From an uncultured Flavobacterium sp. (lineage in GTDB: Bacteria; Bacteroidota; Bacteroidia; Flavobacteriales; Flavobacteriaceae), in contig NZ_CANRNX010000009.1 of NCBI RefSeq assembly GCF_947632075.1, forward strand, positions 1-49,703: a DNA stretch of 49,703 bases, in the 5' to 3' direction. The notes beneath the pieces were generated by a model. The model ran no database searches. It worked only from the letters and a program-made list of their open reading frames with translations, and was not told the origin of the DNA. A program made the translations under genes and the position numbers. Below, piece after piece: positions 1-9,075 of the stretch (position 1 is its first letter; each line of letters starts with the position of its first letter).

Positions 1-2
1 AC

Positions 3-515
3 ATTGATGAATATTTTAACCAATATATTGGCACTTGGTTATACACCAATGGTACTACTAGTTTAAAAGTAGTATTTAAAAAGAAATATTTTGTAAAAAG
101 CGATGATGTAAGCACCTATTTTACTGATGCTTTGGTTGGGGAGTACGAATACATAGTTAATGGCGTAACCATTTTTAATACACTTAATGAATTAAATATA
201 AATAAATCTTCGCAATACGATTATAATTTATACAGTTCATCACGTATGCCAAATTATGATGCTTTTTTTCAATTTACAATGCCTAGTCAACGTTTAGTTA
301 TGGTTTATGACGAACCCACAAACGATAACATGCCCTTAAGTGGCAGTTTTGTAATGCATACTTTTGTAGAAAACGGGCAAACAAAACTTTTTGTAAACTT
401 TGTAAACGATTATGCAAATGGTTTAAATTGGAGCAAAACAAACGTTGATTTACCAGCTACTACCACACAACTAACTTTACCAGAGGGCGAGTATATTTTT
501 AATAAAGTAAATTAA
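3..515 (+). CDS. DUF6705-like protein, C-terminal part (5' end outside window)
   Basis: The reading frame is open from the first bases of the window to a TAA at 513-515, so this is the last ~170 residues of a gene that begins upstream. A TTG at 132 is internal and not a start, because the frame continues upstream with sensible protein (IGTWLYTNGTTSLKVVFKKK). The pattern of a GTWxYTNGxTSLKV segment, then VGEYEYIxNG, then a short beta-rich tail resembles the DUF6705 family of small exported Flavobacterium proteins; that assignment is from memory of the family, not a search. Such proteins usually carry a signal peptide, which would lie outside the window. Function is unknown. It ends just before a strong terminator shared with the convergent gene. 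Confidence 0.7.
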   Translation: MDEYFNQYIGTWLYTNGTTSLKVVFKKKYFVKSDDVSTYFTDALVGEYEYIVNGVTIFNTLNELNINKSSQYDYNLYSSSRMPNYDAFFQFTMPSQRLVMVYDEPTNDNMPLSGSFVMHTFVENGQTKLFVNFVNDYANGLNWSKTNVDLPATTTQLTLPEGEYIFNKVN

Positions 516-522
516 ACGCATT

Positions 523-554
523 AAAAAAGGCAATCTTCACAGATTGCCTTTTTT
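523..554. terminator. Bidirectional hairpin terminator
   Basis: Eight-base-pair stem GGCAATCT (529-536) and AGATTGCC (541-548) with loop TCAC, flanked by an A-run on the left and a T-run on the right, so it can end transcription from both sides. It sits between the convergent partial DUF6705-like gene and the cystathionine beta-synthase gene. Confidence 0.85.
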
Positions 555-557
555 GTA

Positions 558-1919
558 TTATTTGATAGCGTTAATGATATCGTATTTAGTAATGATGTGG
601 TGTTTACCATTATCTAATTCAACCAAAACCGCTTGGTTTTCTTTATTGATTAATTTAAAAACTTCTTCGATTGAAGCGTTTGCTTTCACGATTGGATAAG
701 CAGCTCCAATAATTTCACGAATTGGTTTTTCGATAATATTTGCATTCGCCATATACGCATTGAATAAATCAGACTCGTTTAATGAACCTGCAAAACCGTT
801 GATATCGATTACCGGAAGTTGCGAAATTTTTAAGTTACGCATTCTATCAATCGCATGTGATACTAACTCTTCTGTACGAACAATTGCTAATGGTTTATCG
901 ATATGATTTTGGATTAAATCAACAGCAGTAGAAACTTCATCAGTTAAGTAACCTCTGTCACGCATCCAATCGTCGTTAAAGATTTTACCAATGTAACGAG
1001 AACCTGAATCATGGAATAAAACAACCACTACATCATCTGGTCCGAATTCGTCTTTTAACTGCAATAATCCTTTGATTGCCGAACCTGAAGACATTCCAAC
1101 AAATAAACCTTCTTCTAAAGCTAATTTACGGCAGTAAACAGCCGCATCTTTATCGGTAACTTTGGTGAATCCGTCGATTACGTCAAAGTTTACATTCTCT
1201 GGTAAAATATCTTCTCCGATTCCTTCAGTTACGTAAGAATACACTTCGTTTTCATCAAAGATTCCAGTTTCTTTATATTTTTTAAAAACTGAACCGTAGG
1301 TATCAACTCCCCAAATTTTAATGTTTGGATTTTTTTCTTTTAAGTATTTTCCAACTCCAGAAATAGTTCCACCTGTACCAACACCAACAATAAAGTGTGT
1401 GATTTTACCTTCTGTTTGTTCCCAAATTTCAGGTCCAGTTTGTTCGTAGTTCGCTTGCGCATTTGATGGATTGTCGTATTGGTTTACGTACCATCCGTTT
1501 GGAGTTTCTTCTGCTAAACGTTTCGAAACTGAATAGTAAGAACGTGGATCTGTTGGTTCAACATCTGTAGGGCAAACTACAACTTTTGCACCAACGGCAC
1601 GAAGGATATCCATTTTTTCTTTAGACTGCTTGTCTGTGATAACACAAATTAGTTTGTATCCTTTAACAACAGCTGCTAAAGCTAATCCCATTCCGGTATT
1701 TCCAGAAGTTCCTTCGATGATTGTTCCTCCAGGAACTAAACGTCCGTCTGCTTCGGCATCTTCAACCATTTTTAAAGCCATACGATCTTTACATGAATGA
1801 CCTGGGTTGAAATATTCTACTTTAGCTAAAACAGTAGCTGGAATATCTTTTGTAATGTGGTTTAATTGAACCATTGGTGTGTTACCAATAGTTTCTAATA
1901 TATTTTTTGCAATTTTCAT
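558..1919 (-). CDS. Cystathionine beta-synthase-type PLP enzyme with CBS domain pair
   Basis: A 453-residue fold-type II PLP enzyme. The N-terminal catalytic part (about 1-330) has the lysine that binds PLP in PGHSCKDR (Lys44), the substrate loop EGTSGNTG (69-76) and the phosphate-binding loop GVGTGGTISG (~178-187). The C-terminal part (about 340-453) is a tandem CBS (Bateman) domain, as in eukaryotic and bacterial cystathionine beta-synthases. Expected reaction: serine (or O-acetylserine) plus homocysteine to cystathionine in the cytoplasm; a cysteine synthase activity cannot be excluded by sequence alone. It lacks the heme-binding N-terminal extension of animal CBS. The loop reads GHSCK where human CBS has GGSVK, a mild variation. 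A TATCTTTG -7 element (complement of 1936-1943) lies about 17 bases before the ATG, implying a very short leader. Confidence 0.88.
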   Translation of the reverse strand: MKIAKNILETIGNTPMVQLNHITKDIPATVLAKVEYFNPGHSCKDRMALKMVEDAEADGRLVPGGTIIEGTSGNTGMGLALAAVVKGYKLICVITDKQSKEKMDILRAVGAKVVVCPTDVEPTDPRSYYSVSKRLAEETPNGWYVNQYDNPSNAQANYEQTGPEIWEQTEGKITHFIVGVGTGGTISGVGKYLKEKNPNIKIWGVDTYGSVFKKYKETGIFDENEVYSYVTEGIGEDILPENVNFDVIDGFTKVTDKDAAVYCRKLALEEGLFVGMSSGSAIKGLLQLKDEFGPDDVVVVLFHDSGSRYIGKIFNDDWMRDRGYLTDEVSTAVDLIQNHIDKPLAIVRTEELVSHAIDRMRNLKISQLPVIDINGFAGSLNESDLFNAYMANANIIEKPIREIIGAAYPIVKANASIEEVFKLINKENQAVLVELDNGKHHIITKYDIINAIK

Positions 1920-1994
1920 CTTGATAAGTTTTGTGCAAAGATAACAATGCTTTTTTGAAATTGAAAACGGGAATGTTAATGTTAAACTAAACTT

Positions 1995-2076
1995 GCGTTA
2001 GGGATTGCAATGAAAAGCCCGAAGCAAATTTATTTGCGAGGACTTGTAATGGAAAGCCCGACCTGAAAGGTAACGC
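1995..2076. repeat. Structured intergenic repeat (self-pairing ~80 nt element)
   Basis: The ends pair exactly: GCGTTA (1995-2000) with TAACGC (2071-2076). Inside are two near-identical 18-mers, 2005-2022 and 2044-2061, differing at two positions and ending in AAAGCCCGA. The first is followed by a perfect hairpin GCAAAT-tt-ATTTGC (2024-2037) and the second by ACCT-gaa-AGGT (2061-2071). The element lies between the stop of the porin gene and the start of the cystathionine beta-synthase gene. I recall related elements with AAGCCCGA and GAGGACTTGTAA cores as frequent in Flavobacterium intergenic regions, but could not check this here. Confidence 0.6.
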
Positions 2077-2077
2077 C

Positions 2078-4093
2078 CTACCAAAAGAAATCCCACACTA
2101 AACCAAAACGCAAACGCATATCGGTAAACGGACGTGTTGGGGTAGCAAAGTAATTACGACCTGTAACACTTGCATTGAAATGTTCTAAGCTTATAAATAC
2201 ACGTGCTGTTTTAATTTTAGCATTCACAAAGAAATCAAAAGTTGGGAAACCACCGATTTTGCGAGAATCTTGTACAAAGAAATCTCCGATTAAAGGGTTG
2301 TACTCGTTTCCGAAATATTTTGTGTGATATTTAAAAACAATTCCTGTTTGTAAAAACATAGCTTTTTGAAACAGATGATCTGAATAATAGAATGTATTTC
2401 TGGTAACAAAACTCGGAACGTTTAAAATATTTTCGTCTTGGGTTACTTGTTGAAATAATAACGTATTATCTAAGCCAAATTTCCCAAAAGTAAATTCACG
2501 TTGCGCTTTTATATTAAAATATCCAATGGCTTTATTGTATTGCTTTGGAGTAATTAATTGTTGTAAAGCATTTCCGTAAGAATCGAATTCAGTGCTGTTA
2601 TTAGAAAAATAAATTTTATCGTTTATCAATTGAAAGTTACCTGAAAGATTTACGTACGGATTTTCAAAAGTTGCAGCAATGGTCTGAATTTTTTCGTTAG
2701 AGAAATTATTAACCCAATTATAATTCACATAAGAGCTCTGAAACAACTGCTGAGTCATTTCTGGAATTTTACTTAAATATTGGAAATTAGCTTTTAGCCT
2801 ATAATCAATATTTATATGATAATCTATTTGTGCTTTTAATTCGGAAGTAGAAATATTAGAAATAGATTGTCGTGCTTCTGCATTGAAATTGAATTTTTCT
2901 CTTTGAAATCCGTAAGATCCACCAAGAGTAATCAGATCGTATTTTAAAGAAGCAGGTACTAATTCTGAATTTTGTTTTACCACTATTGAGTTGTAGTAAT
3001 AATCAAAACTAGAAACATCTGCATTAAAAGCTAACTCACCTAATGTTGAAGAATTATAAGCTAATGAAAGTCGGTTATAGAAATTTTTAAATCTTACTTT
3101 ATCGCTAATTGAATTTGAATAAGCATTTCCAAAATAACGAATATTTGAATCTACTGTACTGATATCAGTTTGACTAAAAACGTTAGATTGATAATCGTAT
3201 ACCAATTGATGTTTTAACCAAATTTCATTATCAATAGAATTATTGAATTTGTATTTATGATCTAAAAACAAACGAGTTCCTTTTAACTTGGAATTAGCAT
3301 TTCTGAAATATACATTTAAACGTTCACGATTATTATATGGTGCTTCGCTAGATTCAAACAAATCGATATCTGTAATACCTCCATTTTCTTGATTCATTAC
3401 ATCCTGTACAACAAGATTCATTCTCAAGAAATAATTTTCTTTTTTAGTATTGTAAGATGAACCAATTTTAAAATTACCATTCGAATTTAATTCATTTATA
3501 TACGCACCTAAAGATCGAAGCGCACGATATCCTACAAACACATTTAAACGTTCGTTAAAGTTTGTTGTGAAAAGTGAATTTAAATTTTGTCCTTGTTTTA
3601 CAACTGAACGATAAGTCAATTCAGTAAAAGGAGTTGGCATTTTGTAATAATCAACTTCATCAATTTGATAGAAATTGATTTGTTTCGCTTTAAATCCAAA
3701 AGAAGGATTCAAATTATTTTGTTCTAAAGCATGATCTAGAACATTATAAAACTGACCATCATTACTTGCAGATTGAAGTCCAAAAAGATCTCTGCCTAAA
3801 AAATTTAGTTTATAAAATTTCTGAACAGTTAATGTAGTATCTACATGGGTGATTTGATTATTGTAAGAAATAATCTCGTACCAATCAATCGGAGCAATAG
3901 AATCTTGTTTTGTATTCGTTGACTCTCCTGAATTTAAACTTGAGTTTTTATTATTTGAACTTATATTTACTTTATTGGTTTCAACAGCTTTCGAAGAATC
4001 GAAACCTTGTTTTTTATTATTTGGTTTTTTACTTATTTGAGCAAAACCAAAAAAAGAATAAAAAAAGAAACATAAGAATACTACATTTCGCAT
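2078..4093 (-). CDS. Putative outer-membrane porin (Bacteroidetes Porin_10-like)
   Basis: A 671-residue protein from the ATG at 4093. An in-frame TTG at 4111 would add six residues before the signal peptide and is unlikely. Residues 1-19 form a signal peptide ending in FGFAQ, followed by a low-complexity Ser/Asn/Lys/Thr linker (20-65) and then a long stretch rich in alternating aromatic and polar residues ending in an aromatic (WDFFW), as expected for an outer-membrane beta barrel. The start of the mature region (DWYEIISYNNQITHVDTTLT) and overall length fit the family annotated 'putative porin' in Bacteroidetes. Substrate is unknown. It is transcribed alone; the structured repeat at 1995-2076 follows its stop codon directly. 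Confidence 0.75.
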   Translation of the reverse strand: MRNVVFLCFFFYSFFGFAQISKKPNNKKQGFDSSKAVETNKVNISSNNKNSSLNSGESTNTKQDSIAPIDWYEIISYNNQITHVDTTLTVQKFYKLNFLGRDLFGLQSASNDGQFYNVLDHALEQNNLNPSFGFKAKQINFYQIDEVDYYKMPTPFTELTYRSVVKQGQNLNSLFTTNFNERLNVFVGYRALRSLGAYINELNSNGNFKIGSSYNTKKENYFLRMNLVVQDVMNQENGGITDIDLFESSEAPYNNRERLNVYFRNANSKLKGTRLFLDHKYKFNNSIDNEIWLKHQLVYDYQSNVFSQTDISTVDSNIRYFGNAYSNSISDKVRFKNFYNRLSLAYNSSTLGELAFNADVSSFDYYYNSIVVKQNSELVPASLKYDLITLGGSYGFQREKFNFNAEARQSISNISTSELKAQIDYHINIDYRLKANFQYLSKIPEMTQQLFQSSYVNYNWVNNFSNEKIQTIAATFENPYVNLSGNFQLINDKIYFSNNSTEFDSYGNALQQLITPKQYNKAIGYFNIKAQREFTFGKFGLDNTLLFQQVTQDENILNVPSFVTRNTFYYSDHLFQKAMFLQTGIVFKYHTKYFGNEYNPLIGDFFVQDSRKIGGFPTFDFFVNAKIKTARVFISLEHFNASVTGRNYFATPTRPFTDMRLRFGLVWDFFW

Positions 4094-4152
4094 AAAAAAT
4101 AATTTTAGCAAAGTTAGATTATTTTTCGAATATTATAGATTCTACTAAAAAC

Positions 4153-4180
4153 AAAAAGGACCCCATAAGGAGTCCTTTTT
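4153..4180 (-). terminator. Terminator of the first susCD operon
   Basis: Stem GGAC (4158-4161) with GTCC (4172-4175), extended by an A-run and a T-run on either side, 22 bases past the susD stop codon. It also lies in the upstream region of the porin gene. Confidence 0.65.
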
Positions 4181-4201
4181 ATATTTAAACAAATCTAATT
4201 A

Positions 4202-5812
4202 CTAGTAACCAGGATTTTGTTGTTCACGAATTTTAGGATTCGCATTCAATTCTGAAGTAGGAATCGGCAAAGTCATTCTGTGATCAGTCACAAGTAAACC
4301 AGCTTCAGTTCCATTAACAACAGCATCTTTAGCATAACGTTGGAAACCTGGAGAACCAGCTTTAGCTCCAATACGTTTCATATCTAAATAACGGTGCCCT
4401 TCAAAAGCAAATTCTACACGTCTTTCGTCTAAAATAGCCTTCCAAGCAGCCTGACCATTTCCAATAGATGGCATTGAAAAATCATCTGAATATCCATCTG
4501 ATACACTTCTGTTAACACGGATAGTATAAAGAATCCCTTCAACTGAAGAAAAATCTTCATATCTATCATCACCTTGACTTGATGATTGAATTTGACCATT
4601 TGCTGCTCTAGCTTCAGCTAACAATAAAGCTATATCAGTAATTCTAATTAATGGGATATCATTTTTCAAAGCAGCAGGAAAACTTCCTTCCATACCTTTA
4701 AATTTACCAATTAGAAGAACATCCTTATCAATATACTCAGCTTGACTTAATGAATTATAATCTGTAGCTACTTTAGATCCAGACAATACATTAACACTGT
4801 ACCTAACATCATCTCTTGGTTTATCAAAATCTTCTCCTGTAGTCGCTGCGCTTAATCTATCTAAATCATTATATAAAGAACGCCCCATCTCATAGAAGAA
4901 AGCACCTTCATCAGATACATCAGATGAATACCAAGCAGAAGCTACAGATCCCCCGCTTCCAAGAGGTCTAGCTAATTTCCATATAATTTCAGAACCAGGT
5001 TGAACAGGATCATAAGCAAAAATTCCTTCATATTCTGAAGCATTAGAAAAATTATAAATTCCTCCATCTATAATACTTTCAGCAATTGGAATTAACTCTG
5101 TATAATTTCCCGTCATAGAATAAAGCTTCACTTTAAAACTTTCTAGAACACCATTAGTAATGAAATAATTATTCTCATTATTCCATGAAGCAGTTCTCAA
5201 CTCTTGAGCTAGTTGAATATCTTCAAGAATAAAGTCAGTTATCTCTTTAACAGTAGATCTTCCTACATATTCATTCAAAGAACCTTCTGAAGGAACAAAG
5301 TTAACTTTCATAATAGACAATCCAGAAGGATTAGTATAATCTGGAGTGAAAAATGCAAATAATTTCAAGTTAGCATAAGCACGTAATCCATACAATTCAG
5401 CTTTTTGATCATTGTACAAATTTTTGTTACTTGGCTGTTCTTGAATTAAAGTATCACAAATATCTAACAATCTGTTTACTCTGTTAATTATGTAATAATA
5501 TGAAGACCAAGTAGAACTTGCAAATCCATTCCCTGGTTGCATAAAAAAACCATACTCACCAGAAATTAAACCCTGCCCTCCATTACCTTTACCAACAGCA
5601 ACTTCATCAGTAAAAACAGAATCAAACTCAATTTCCGTCTCGCCAGGTATAGAAATATAAATATTACTAACACCTCGCTTTATATCATTCGGTGTTTTAA
5701 AAACCTCATAAGGATTATTTACTTCACCAGCTTGTTTAATATCTATTGCATCATTACAAGAAACTAAAAGTCCTCCCAATGCTAACATTAATAATATACT
5801 CTTTTTTCTCAT
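4202..5812 (-). CDS. SusD/RagB-family nutrient-binding lipoprotein (pair 1)
   Basis: A 536-residue surface lipoprotein. The signal peptide ends in a lipobox GLLVSC with the lipidated cysteine at residue 19. The family C-terminal signature DERRVEFAFEGHRYLDMKR is followed by the usual short tail ending NPGY. SusD proteins form the lid over the SusC TonB-dependent transporter and bind glycans or peptides at the cell surface. Its start is 11 bases after the stop of the SusC gene, so the two are co-transcribed and presumably form one complex. No glycoside hydrolase lies in the operon, so the ligand cannot be read from context; the nearest enzyme is a secreted subtilase in a separate transcript. 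A hairpin terminator follows. Confidence 0.92.
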   Translation of the reverse strand: MRKKSILLMLALGGLLVSCNDAIDIKQAGEVNNPYEVFKTPNDIKRGVSNIYISIPGETEIEFDSVFTDEVAVGKGNGGQGLISGEYGFFMQPGNGFASSTWSSYYYIINRVNRLLDICDTLIQEQPSNKNLYNDQKAELYGLRAYANLKLFAFFTPDYTNPSGLSIMKVNFVPSEGSLNEYVGRSTVKEITDFILEDIQLAQELRTASWNNENNYFITNGVLESFKVKLYSMTGNYTELIPIAESIIDGGIYNFSNASEYEGIFAYDPVQPGSEIIWKLARPLGSGGSVASAWYSSDVSDEGAFFYEMGRSLYNDLDRLSAATTGEDFDKPRDDVRYSVNVLSGSKVATDYNSLSQAEYIDKDVLLIGKFKGMEGSFPAALKNDIPLIRITDIALLLAEARAANGQIQSSSQGDDRYEDFSSVEGILYTIRVNRSVSDGYSDDFSMPSIGNGQAAWKAILDERRVEFAFEGHRYLDMKRIGAKAGSPGFQRYAKDAVVNGTEAGLLVTDHRMTLPIPTSELNANPKIREQQNPGY

Positions 5813-5823
5813 TTTTACTTTTT

Positions 5824-8800
5824 TTAGAATTGTACTTCTACACCAAAAGAAATAGTCTTAGGTGTTGGATATTGAGCTTGATCGTTACCTCTGTTACTTT
5901 CTGCATCAAATCCTTTCCATTTTGTCCAAGTATATAAGTTTTCAGCTTGTGCAAAAACTCTTAATCCTGATAACTTCAAAGGTGCTAAGTTTTTAGCAGG
6001 GAAGTTATACCCTAAAGTGATATATCTTAATCGAACATATGAAGCATCATAAACATGTCTATCAGAAATATTTTGATAGAACTCATTTGTATTATGAAGA
6101 GATGGATATTTTGCATCTCTATTAGTTGGAGTCCAAGAATCATGTAAAGCTCTAGATTTATTGAACGTACCGATATCATCTGTCGCTAAGAAACCTGAAT
6201 AATCGTAATCATATCTATAAGATTTTAATGCGTAAGAGAATTGAGTTGATAAGAAAAAACCTTTATAATCTAAATCAAATCCAAAACCACCTTGATAAAC
6301 AGGTATTGAAGATTTTCCAGTATATTTTCTGTCAGCATCAGTAGGTGTCTCTGTCAAATTACCATCTTTATCGTAGAACCATAAGTTACCATTATCTGGA
6401 TTAACTCCTGCATATTCAACAACATATAATTGCCCAAAAATATCTCCCTCTCTCATAATACTTAAACCACCATTCCAAACTTCTCCTTCATCTCCAGGTA
6501 ATTTAACAATTTCGTTTTTATTATAAGATCCATTAACATTTAAAGTAACTTTTAAGTTGTCATTTTTAACTACATCAGCTGCTAAAATTAATTCAACCCC
6601 TCTATTACGCATACTTCCAATATTAGCAAAAATTGAACTAGTTCCATAAATCGCGGAAATTGGTTGAGATTGGTATAAATCTTTTGTAGTTTTTTGATAC
6701 ACATCAACAGAACCTCTTAATCTACTATTCCAAACTCCAAAATCTAAACCAATATTAGCCTGCTCAACAGTTTCCCATTTTAAAAATGGATTTGCTAAGT
6801 TAGTTAAGCCTAAAGACGGGAAATTATTATACCCACCTCCAACAGCATATAATTCAGTATATAAAGAAGAACCTCCAAATAATCCAGTTCCTAAAACGTC
6901 CTGATTACCAGCAGTACCGTAAGACCCTCTAAGCTTTAAGTCATCAAAACTAGAGTCTTGCATAAATTCTTCATTACTTATATTCCAACGAGCAGAAACT
7001 GAATAGAAAGTTCCCCAACGATTAGAATCTGCGAAACGGAAAGAAGCGTCACGTCTGACTGTAGCTTCAACTCCATAACGAGTATCATAATCGTAGGACA
7101 CATTGGCAAAATAAGAGAATAATCCTGAAGTTGCAGTAGACATACCTATATTAGGTACGTAATAATCATTTTTCGAATTATCACCAATCCATCCTGTACC
7201 AGCTCCTGGCTGAGAAAAATAAGGATCTAAACCATTTTGAACTAAACTTGAACTTTTAAAATGAGCTTTTAAATACTCTAAATAAACACCAGCTCTTACT
7301 TCATGAACATCTTTAAACACTTTATTCCACTTTAAACTCGTTAATGAATTAAATGAAACCGTTTGCTGATTAACATCTGAAGCAAAACCTGTATATACAT
7401 CCGAATTATTTCTTTCTGGACTATAATACCATGCGTTAAATGAACGTGGATCTTCGTATCTAGTTTGATTTACTGTAGTATAATCAACACCTAAAGATGT
7501 ACCAATAGATAAATCATCTGTTAACTTATAGTTAATATTACCTTGAGCTACAGTTTTAAATTCATCTTGACGATTGGTAAAATACTTCATTTTATCCATT
7601 AATAAAAATGGTGTAGCTTTTAACAATGACCCATTTATTATAGATCCATTTAATGCTGTTAAAATAGAATTATAGGTTCCATCATACGAATTTGGGTCAA
7701 GATAAGGAGCACTGATCAAAGAACCTAATACGTAATTTTGATTAACACCTCCAGTACCTAAACTAGTAGCCATATTAGATTTAGAAAAGTTTGCAGTAAG
7801 ATTAGTTCCATAAGTTAATCTCCCATCATTACTTTTTCCGTTAATATTACTTCTAAAGTTAAAACGTTTTAAATCAGTATTTTTCAAAGTACCTTCTTGA
7901 TCTGTATACCCCACAGATGTAAAAGAAGCCAAATTTTTAGACCCTGATGTAAAAGATAAAGTATGACTTTGAGAAATAGCTGTTCTAAAGAACATTTTTA
8001 ACCAATTTGTATCAACTGCTCTATTAATAGCGTTATTTGAGTAACTGCTAAATCTATTGTCTTTTTCAAATCTCATTAACTCTTGTCCACCCATTAAATC
8101 GTATTTATTATTTTGAATAGTACTAACCCCAGTAGTACCTACGTATTTAATTTGTAAATCAGAATTAAAATTAGCTCCTTTTGTTGTTACAACAATAACT
8201 CCATTTGCACCTCTATTTCCATAAATAGCAGTTGCACCAGCATCTTTTAAAACATCAATCTTCTCAATGTCATTTGGATTAATACTTCTAAAGTTAGCAG
8301 ACCCCATCGGCACACCATCTATTACAAACAACGGTTCAGTATTTCCGTTTATCGAACCTAAACCACGTAAAATAACAGTAGTATTACTTGACCCTGGCTG
8401 CCCAGAACCTGTACTAATATTTAATCCAGGAACTTGCGCCTGTAATGTTTGAACGAAAGAAGCATTTGGTCTTCCTTCAATAGTCTTAGCTGAAACAGTA
8501 GAAACTGCGTTTGCTGATTTTGGCTTAGATGTATTTCTATACATATCAATAATCACCTCTGTCAACGTTTCGTCTTCCTCCTCAACTAAACCAACATTTA
8601 AAACATTAGAAACACCTACCGTAGCTCTATATGTCTTAAACCCTAAAAATTGCACAATTATTTTTTCACCTTGTGCTGCCTCGATAGAATACCTACCACT
8701 TTCGTCAGTATCAACACCTCTAGTTGTACCTTCAACTAAGATAGTAGCTCCAGGAATAGGCTCTCCATAGTCTTTTGCGGTTACCACGCCTGTAATAACT

Positions 8801-8874
8801 TTAGTTTGCGCAAACGAAAACTGAAAAGTCAACACAGTCAAAAGTAACAAAACCCAAGTAAACTTTGACTTCAT
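5824..8874 (-). CDS. SusC/RagA-family TonB-linked outer-membrane transporter (pair 1)
   Basis: A 1016-residue TonB-dependent transporter. In order: signal peptide (about 1-22, ending SFAQ), a carboxypeptidase-regulatory-like beta-sandwich domain (26-105), the plug domain (about 115-234, with PLFVIDGVPM and the signature DVLKDAGATAIYGNRGANGVIVVTT in two halves), then a beta barrel ending in an aromatic (VEVQF). The usual SusC segment LDEVVVxGYG before the plug is replaced by LTEVIIDMYRNTSKPKSANA, a variant seen in some Flavobacterium SusC proteins (from memory). Together with the downstream SusD it imports an unknown oligomer using TonB energy. It is the first gene of the operon, with a good promoter 29 bases or more upstream. 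Confidence 0.93.
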   Translation of the reverse strand: MKSKFTWVLLLLTVLTFQFSFAQTKVITGVVTAKDYGEPIPGATILVEGTTRGVDTDESGRYSIEAAQGEKIIVQFLGFKTYRATVGVSNVLNVGLVEEEDETLTEVIIDMYRNTSKPKSANAVSTVSAKTIEGRPNASFVQTLQAQVPGLNISTGSGQPGSSNTTVILRGLGSINGNTEPLFVIDGVPMGSANFRSINPNDIEKIDVLKDAGATAIYGNRGANGVIVVTTKGANFNSDLQIKYVGTTGVSTIQNNKYDLMGGQELMRFEKDNRFSSYSNNAINRAVDTNWLKMFFRTAISQSHTLSFTSGSKNLASFTSVGYTDQEGTLKNTDLKRFNFRSNINGKSNDGRLTYGTNLTANFSKSNMATSLGTGGVNQNYVLGSLISAPYLDPNSYDGTYNSILTALNGSIINGSLLKATPFLLMDKMKYFTNRQDEFKTVAQGNINYKLTDDLSIGTSLGVDYTTVNQTRYEDPRSFNAWYYSPERNNSDVYTGFASDVNQQTVSFNSLTSLKWNKVFKDVHEVRAGVYLEYLKAHFKSSSLVQNGLDPYFSQPGAGTGWIGDNSKNDYYVPNIGMSTATSGLFSYFANVSYDYDTRYGVEATVRRDASFRFADSNRWGTFYSVSARWNISNEEFMQDSSFDDLKLRGSYGTAGNQDVLGTGLFGGSSLYTELYAVGGGYNNFPSLGLTNLANPFLKWETVEQANIGLDFGVWNSRLRGSVDVYQKTTKDLYQSQPISAIYGTSSIFANIGSMRNRGVELILAADVVKNDNLKVTLNVNGSYNKNEIVKLPGDEGEVWNGGLSIMREGDIFGQLYVVEYAGVNPDNGNLWFYDKDGNLTETPTDADRKYTGKSSIPVYQGGFGFDLDYKGFFLSTQFSYALKSYRYDYDYSGFLATDDIGTFNKSRALHDSWTPTNRDAKYPSLHNTNEFYQNISDRHVYDASYVRLRYITLGYNFPAKNLAPLKLSGLRVFAQAENLYTWTKWKGFDAESNRGNDQAQYPTPKTISFGVEVQF

Positions 8875-8902
8875 ATAAAATTATTTTGAATTAGTTATCG
8901 AA

Positions 8903-8932
8903 CAAAACTAATGTTTTTTTATAAGATAACAA
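8903..8932 (-). promoter_or_regulatory. Promoter of susCD operon 1
   Basis: On the minus strand, TTG (complement of 8930-8932), a 19-base spacer, then TAGTTTTG (complement of 8903-8910). This matches the Bacteroidetes consensus TTG-N17-23-TAnnTTTG and lies 29 bases before the SusC ATG. Confidence 0.65.
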
Positions 8933-9028
8933 ATTTTTAACACACAAAATAATAACATATTTCATTGAATTAACCTATATATTGTAATCAGCGTCAATAA
9001 ATTAATAGCTCCACATATAATTTAAAAT

Positions 9029-9058
9029 AAAAAATCGCCATTTACATGGCGATTTTTT
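9029..9058 (-). terminator. Terminator of the subtilase gene
   Basis: Perfect 8-bp stem ATCGCCAT (9034-9041) and ATGGCGAT (9046-9053), loop TTAC, with an A-run before and T-run after. It follows the protease stop codon and separates that gene from susCD operon 1. Confidence 0.85.
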
Positions 9059-9075
9059 ATTTTAATAAATTGTTA

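Noticed and set aside
4094..4111. Longer porin start at a TTG (4111)
   Set aside because: It would place six residues before a typical signal peptide; ATG at 4093 fits better.
5746..5937. Plus-strand open frame crossing the susC/susD junction
   Set aside because: Shadow of the minus-strand genes, with no signal, motif or promoter of its own.
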